This document shows positions 36,101-43,112 of a DNA stretch of 64,000 nucleotides, one piece after another. The notes under the pieces were generated by a model. It was not told where the DNA came from and did no database searches. It worked only from the letters and a program-made list of their open reading frames with translations. The DNA is from Plazaster borealis (taxonomy: Eukaryota > Echinodermata > Asteroidea > Forcipulatida > Labidiasteridae). The number at the start of each line of letters is the position of its first letter. The stretch's first letter is position 1. The stretch lies in assembly GCA_021014325.1 (NCBI GenBank), contig CM037476.1, positions 15,536,827 to 15,600,826 of the forward strand. Direction: 5' to 3'. Both the position numbers and the translations under genes were made by a program.

Positions 36101-39100
36101 GCAGGCCGATACACGGACATTTCAGCAGATACAATAACAAAAATATTTTTTAAAAATTCACAAACAAACACCAAGAGAAAATCATATAGAATGCTCCAGA
36201 TTGCACAAGAGCTTTTAAAAACCAAGATTAACACCAAGTAGAAAATATTCCGAAGACCTCGTTTTAATTCAGCGTGCTTCGGTCAAACTTTGGGTCCAGA
36301 ATGCCCCACAGTTTTGAAAAAACCTGGGGGAGCACCCTGGCCCTAATTACATGTAGGTGTATTTGAAAACTCTTCTGATGAGCAAATAAACCGAGGTTTG
36401 AGTTTGGAAGCAAGTGCCTGGTTTTGGCATGAGGCGTCACGCACACATGAAATCTGATCAGGGTTATTCCAGCAGTAATGGTCTTGAAATATTTGTCTAT
36501 TGATCAACTCTATCACAAGCCGACCGGTCGCTAGCGACCGGTTTAGATCCCTCAGAAAAATAGTTGTAAAATGAAAAAATAAAGATCGCATGGCCACACA
36601 GTTTTCAGAATGGGACAGAGGACTCTTGAGGGTGCTTTTGCGACCTGTTTTTGTGGGGGTTACAATTTGCAAAAAACCCTGAGTAAACAATTAATGTGTC
36701 AATATCAATTTATCACTAAAATAAATGGTGCATGAAAGGGTTAATAACAAAATGATTTCCCATTTCATAATAATGTCAAAACAAAACACTCTATCTTGAG
36801 TTATTGTAGGGTTAATGGCTGTTAAATCAATTTCCTTTTTATCCCATAGTGAAATTCTTAACAGAAAAATTATGTTTTACATATGTCGTGGCAGTGAAGG
36901 ATATTGCTTTTATGCCAATCGCTAATGCTTTGTATAAGTCATCAGGAGTTACTGCAGGGGTTGTGGCAATAAAACAACATCATCTTTATCCCATAGAATA
37001 GATTGTCAAAAAGAAAATTGTAAAACACTCTATCTTGAGTTATTGTAGGTGTTGTGACCGTAAAACAATTTTCTTTTCATCCTTTAGACAATTTCTTAAC
37101 AGAAAAAGCAAAGAGTTTTATACTGGTTGCGGCAGTGAAAGATTTTGCTTCTATACCGTAACAAAACACCCTGCAAAAGTTGTTGTGAATTATTGCAGGG
37201 TTTGTTTGACAGTAAAATGGTTTCCCTTTTATCCCAAAGAACAATTATCAACAGAATAACACTGGTTATGGTAGAGAGTGATTTCTGTTTTAGGCCAGAA
37301 CAAAATGCTCTGCAAAAAAACATCATGAGTTTATTGCAGGGGTTTGTTGTGACAGTAAAATTATTTCATTTTTATCCTTTCCCATAGAACAAAAATACAA
37401 GAAAACAAAATAGCTCTACAGAGATTGTCACAAAGGAAAATATCCTATACAGCAGTTTATTCCATTGCAAAATTCTCTCTAAAAAACATCTTCAGTTGCT
37501 GCAAAGGGGTTTGTGAAAAAATTCTTAACAGAAAAACAAATTGAGTTTTTTAATTCACAGGTTTGGGTTTAGGGAATGATCACCGTTTTAGGCCAGAAAG
37601 AAATGCTATGCAAAAAGCCATCATGTGTTTATTGCAGGGGTTGTAGTGACAGTACAACAATTTCTGTTGTTATCCCAAAAGAACTTCTTTTAAAAAGAAA
37701 AACCACTGAGTTTTATACGGGGTTGTGGCAGGCTGTTGGAAAACACTCTGCAAAAAAACCCAGTGTGAGTTAGGTTGTGAAAATGTATGTAAATTTGTCT
37801 TTTTATCCCAAAGAAAAAAGGGAAATGAGTTTCAAACAGGTTGTGGCAGGGGAAAATGTCGCTTTTATGCCGTAACAAAACAATCTGCAAAGGTGAGTCA
37901 CGGCAGGGGGAGTTGTGACAGTAAAACAAAATTCTTTTTATCCCAAAGAACACATTTTTTAAAAGAAAAATTATAAGTTTTATACGGGTTGTAGCAGAGA
38001 AAGATTTTCCTTTATGCTGTTGCAAAACACTTTTACACTGTTACAAAAAACCCAGTGTGAGTTACTGCGGGGGTTGTGATTGAACAATTTCTCTTATTTT
38101 CCCTTGACAGAATGCCTGTCAAAATCCATTATGGGTTATAACAGAAGTCATTAATACATTGACAGTGAAGGATTTCTCCTTTAAATTTGTCCATAAATTA
38201 GCAAAACACTTAAAATGTCAATTATCAGTCATTCTCAGGGTTCATGCGAAGTCAATGGTTTCCTTTTTTGTTCCATGGCTAATCTCTCCAACAAAATCCA
38301 TTTATTACCAAGCGTATGACAGTGAACAATTTCTTTCACTATCCCTCAGAAGAACCCACCATATCATCACCGTTTCAACAAAGAATATTTGTTGTCAAAT
38401 ATCATACATTTTTGGGAATGAATTTTATTTCATTTTCGGGGTGTTTTTTCATTGACGTCAACAGTATGCCCAGGTTTCGCATCTTAAAATGTAGCAGATT
38501 TATAATTAGGCTTAAAATCCATGTGTCCGTCATGCATTTGCGTAATGCGCAATTCTTTAAAGACAAAGTACACGCCAAGCAGTGCATACAGATAACGCAG
38601 GACACAGTAGCTTTAGTGTCGGGCCTGTAAACTCATAAACGGACAGGTCCAGCGGTCTTGTGTTTTTCAATTGAATAAGAAAACAAAGTACACTGTTTAA
38701 TATCTTAAACAAAAACAAGTGATGTTAAAATGCTGACTTTGAGTCTGATAAACACCTTTCAATTCTATTGAGTAATGAAGTATGTATACCCATAAAGACA
38801 AATGAGATCAATCTTCTCTTATACTGTATGTCATAGTGCTTGTTCAAATAAAAAAAAGTATGCATGTTAAACTGTTGTGGTCTTGTTAGAACAATTCTGG
38901 GCCAGTAAACATTTTGTGCAACAAGCCTTGTGGATTTTTCCCACAAATTCGAACCCTGCATGGAATTATGTGTTGTTGTTTGGCATGTACTTTCCTTATT
39001 TACACATTGTGCATTCCGCATTACGCACAAGGAAAAACAGACACATGGATTTCCGGCCTTACACTACATAATTAGCAAAATCACAATATCTTAAGATTTA

Positions 39101-42100
39101 TGTGCTTGAGTTTTCACTAAGCATTTTTGCAAGTTTTTTGTGCCCAGCGGTTGTGAATTTGCCTTAGAATTCCCCAGAAGACTATTGTTTTTAGACTCCT
39201 AGGTAAAATGTCATGGTCATAATGACTAAAACAAAAAATATGTTGTCCTCGCGATAACTCGAGACGGACTTTATCTACGAACTTGGTGTGTGGACCTTGG
39301 GATCCCCCAGAAGTCTATCAAACAAGAGGTTCAGGAGGTGTTATCCTAACAATGGGGAAGCCTACATGTTTGCTCACTTCCCTAGTTCTTTTATTATATG
39401 GTTGTATAAAGATCTTGAAAATCCTCTGAAATGTATCAAACATGAGGTTCAAGAAACGTTATCCTCACAATGGGGAAGCCTACATGTTGGCCCGCTACCC
39501 TAGTTTTTTATTTATGGTGTTGTGGAAAGTCTATCAGCAATCTCCCTTAACGTTGGCCAAATGCTCGTTAAAGCACCCGAGGACCACTCAAAATTCTCTC
39601 CAAGTGGTCTGGCTGGCTAGTTCAGTGTTGAAAAGCCATTTAATATGAACTAGGGACTAGTGAACACGCAGGCTACTCACTGAAAAAGTTATGGGCAAAC
39701 CTTGTCTATTAACTGTCTTACGTGTAACACGGTCTGGAAATTCAGGGGTGGGTTTGGTGGCCCTACTCAAGCGAATAAGAAGCTAGTAGTAGGGAACTAC
39801 AGCTAGAGCTCATAAATTGTGAGCAGGGGACATTTTCACATTAAGAACCCTTGATTTAAAAGACTCCGGATTTGGCTACAATGACAGAAGCAGGTAGTGA
39901 GTTCCAGAGCCTTGCATAGGATGATATGAACAGGCATGATAATCTTCCTACTCTCGTCTTAATATAAACTGTGGTTAAATAGCCTGAAAAGTTAATTAAA
40001 CACACCATACATGTATGTACATGTAGGTCAGTCCTTGTACTTAATAAAATTGTCCTACTTTTTTCCAAGGACCAAATATCATGCCTGCATGAAGGATCTC
40101 TGATGTCGAGAAGTGCGTGATTTGGGGATGATAACAGTATTTTGATGGTGTGTACATGACTGCCTAGTAGAGCGATGTGCTGTTTGTAGAGAAAGTTTAA
40201 GACTGTCTAAGAGATGGGTTTAAAGAGAGCACTGCATTTTTTTGAAAACTCTTAAGCCAGCAACTCAAGGGGTTTTATCTGCAAGCGTTTTTTATCTGCA
40301 TTTTTATCTATATGTCAGAATTTTTCGGATTATTTGCAATAAATTTTTGTCTCGGACACAGTTCTCAAGACAGCCAAAGCGTGACTCATTCTAGGGGTCA
40401 GAAGAGCCAGAAGAGCAATGAGGGAAACAGTCTGAATGAAGGGAACAGCATCAGCGAAGACATCAGTGAAGATATCCAAGAAGACATTGATATATCCGGA
40501 GACGATGACTTCCTTGCAAGCAGTCAAGAAAAAGTAAGTGCCCGTAATACACCTTTCCCCCTGGTGATTTTGGCTAGAGATCCCCCCCAATTCTGTTCCT
40601 TTCCCTCAAATGTTTTGGGGACAGACTTACGGCAGACGTTTTTTATCACCAGGAGCAACTGTGGATTTTTCTAAATTGTTTGCTGACAGCTGGACGGCTG
40701 ACGTTTACTTCCTACTGGACTTTTCAGTGTGTAGCGTGCACAGGCAAGCACTTACCAAGATACACTTTGTTTAACATCTGAACAAAGAGCGTCGACAGGT
40801 TCTGGAAAACCTGCCTGTGCAACCCTGATTCCAGATCTTTGTCCTGTTGTTGTAAAAATGTGGCATACAAGAATGAACAAGCTTTGTCTTTGTTTCGTCA
40901 TTATATTTGGCTCAAAATCTGAGCGTTCTTAGATTCCAGCATACCATGGCAGATTATACGTCGTGGCTTACGGCCGAGGTTCTGCGAATCACGACGGTTG
41001 CGTACTCAATTTTCTCACATGACATCAAATCCTGGGGCTAGATATGAGAACCTTTGATGTCTTTCCTTTGTCGAGTCAGGGTTTTTTATAGTGGCAATGA
41101 TCTTTTGAAAGGAAAAATACTAACGCAGGTGGGCACAGATTTTTGTGTGTTAATACCGATGTGAAGTGGTTAATAGGTTTTACAGTCTCTCCCTGATTCT
41201 GCAGCCCCCCCCCCACATCCTGGCTTCCTTTAAAGGTATCGTACTCGTTTGGTAATGACTCAAAACAAATATCAGCATGAAAACTTACTTGGTAACAAGC
41301 AACGGAGAGCTGTTGATAGTATAAAACATTGTAGGAAACGACTCCCTCTGAAGTAACGTAGTTTTTGAGAAAGAGGTAATTTCTCACTAAAATAATAAAA
41401 ACTTCTTGCAAGAAGTTTTTATTCCTATCTGAAAGCACACAAATTTGTACAACAAGGGTGTTTTTTCGATTTCTTGCAACTTCGATGACCAATTGAGCCC
41501 AAATTTTCACAGGCTTGTTATTTTATGCATATGTTGGGATACACCAAGTGAGAACACTGGTCTTTGACAATTTCCAAACGTGTTCAGTGCCTTTAAAATG
41601 TGAGATGGATTATTCCCCGTTCTCTTCTCTTCACAGCTTTTCCACTCGGTTGAGGGATTCCTGTCATTCCCGAAAGATATATCCAAGAAGTAAATGAATA
41701 ATAAAGCAGTCACTGCATCTCCCTTCTTGACAAACCAAACCATAAATATTTATCCTCATTATTGAAATTTATTCATTTGTTTATTTATTTATGTTAGCGA
41801 TGCATCAATTCTCTGAGTTGGCTTATATTTCAATAGTGTTTGATCTTTCACAGGTGAACCATTCTTTAATGTTGCATCGGTTGAATGAGTTGTAGCTCAC
41901 AGGGTACTTAATTCTAATCATCACACCTTGGAGTATTTAGTTATCGATTAAGAAGACATTTGTGTCAATATTTGATGACATTTAGGCACTTTTGAGGTCG
42001 TCGAGGTCGTCGAGGTCAGCCAGGAATACTGGAAATTACTCTCAATCCATATTTTAATTTGCCTCCTAATGACAGCCTAACGTTGTTATGTGCGGGACTG

Positions 42101-43081
42101 CATACCTGCGGGTAATAGTAGTTTCTTTTACTTTTGCGGCCCCTGACCCACATAGCTGTTGCTGAGTTTATTGTATTTACATTTGATCGTCCATAGTTAT
42201 TTGTCGTTATTATTGTATTGGCCCTTTTGAGATGTTTAGATTCTGTGTATTTCTGTTCGTTTTATATTATTTTTTTGTTATGATTTGCTTCTTGCTCATT
42301 TTATCACGGTTTTTTTATTATGTACATTTATTTATTTGTTGTACATTTATACTAATAATAGTAATAATATTAACAAGCATGCCATTTTCTCAGGAATTTT
42401 CCTGATTTCAGGATTTTTTGAAAAAATAGTTTAGCAGTCACCAAAGGCAGAAACTCCATATTGTGTCCAAACCTGTTGTTTTGTCTTTCTGGTGATGCGC
42501 AGAGTCTGTAAACCTCCTGAATTGTAACATCTTGGAGGTTCTGGGTCTAGTATAAGAGGGAACCTGCAAGCCATTCTCAGGAATGTTCACATTAGGCAAA
42601 TCTCATCCCTGGGATAAACCAACCTGCTCTGTTTTTTTTTTAGAGCCACCACATCTACAAACTGAGATTATAATAATAAAATTGACTCTTATAGGGCCTA
42701 TAGCGCAATTCCGAAGAACGATCATTGCGCTTCAAACATTATTACCTTTTCATTCATTCCTTAAACCATCTCAGCTCCCTGGGGAGTATACAGCATGTGC
42801 TGCAAAGTATGTAGCGCACTAAGCTAAATCAATCACAAGAACCAACTCTGCCCTCACAGGTACCTATTTACCCCTGGGTGACGAGAAGCACTTACAGTTA
42901 AGTGTCTTGCTCAAGAACCCACACCCTGATGACTCAGCAACCAGAACTTGAGTCCGATGCACTAAACAGCTCGGCCACGACACACCATTGTAGATTAACT
43001 ACATTGCAAGCACATAATGTATTTTCCTTGGTAATACAGTCTGCCTCTCCCACTCCCCGCACCTCTCCCCACCCCCACAAC

Positions 43082-43112
<31 letters not shown>

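Larger units (their letters stand above)
34703..40361. other. CEP43 intron 12
   Basis: The second largest intron. Besides the listed array, MITEs and duplications, 34810-35250 is pyrimidine-rich. A Penelope-like gactctgctagggttgaaac word lies at 35210. 35640-36780 and 38150-38730 show nothing recognisable. Confidence 0.8.

Noticed and set aside
38159..38630. Two overlapping ORFs of about 100 aa
   Set aside because: They follow the degenerate intron 12 array and show no domain or splice evidence.
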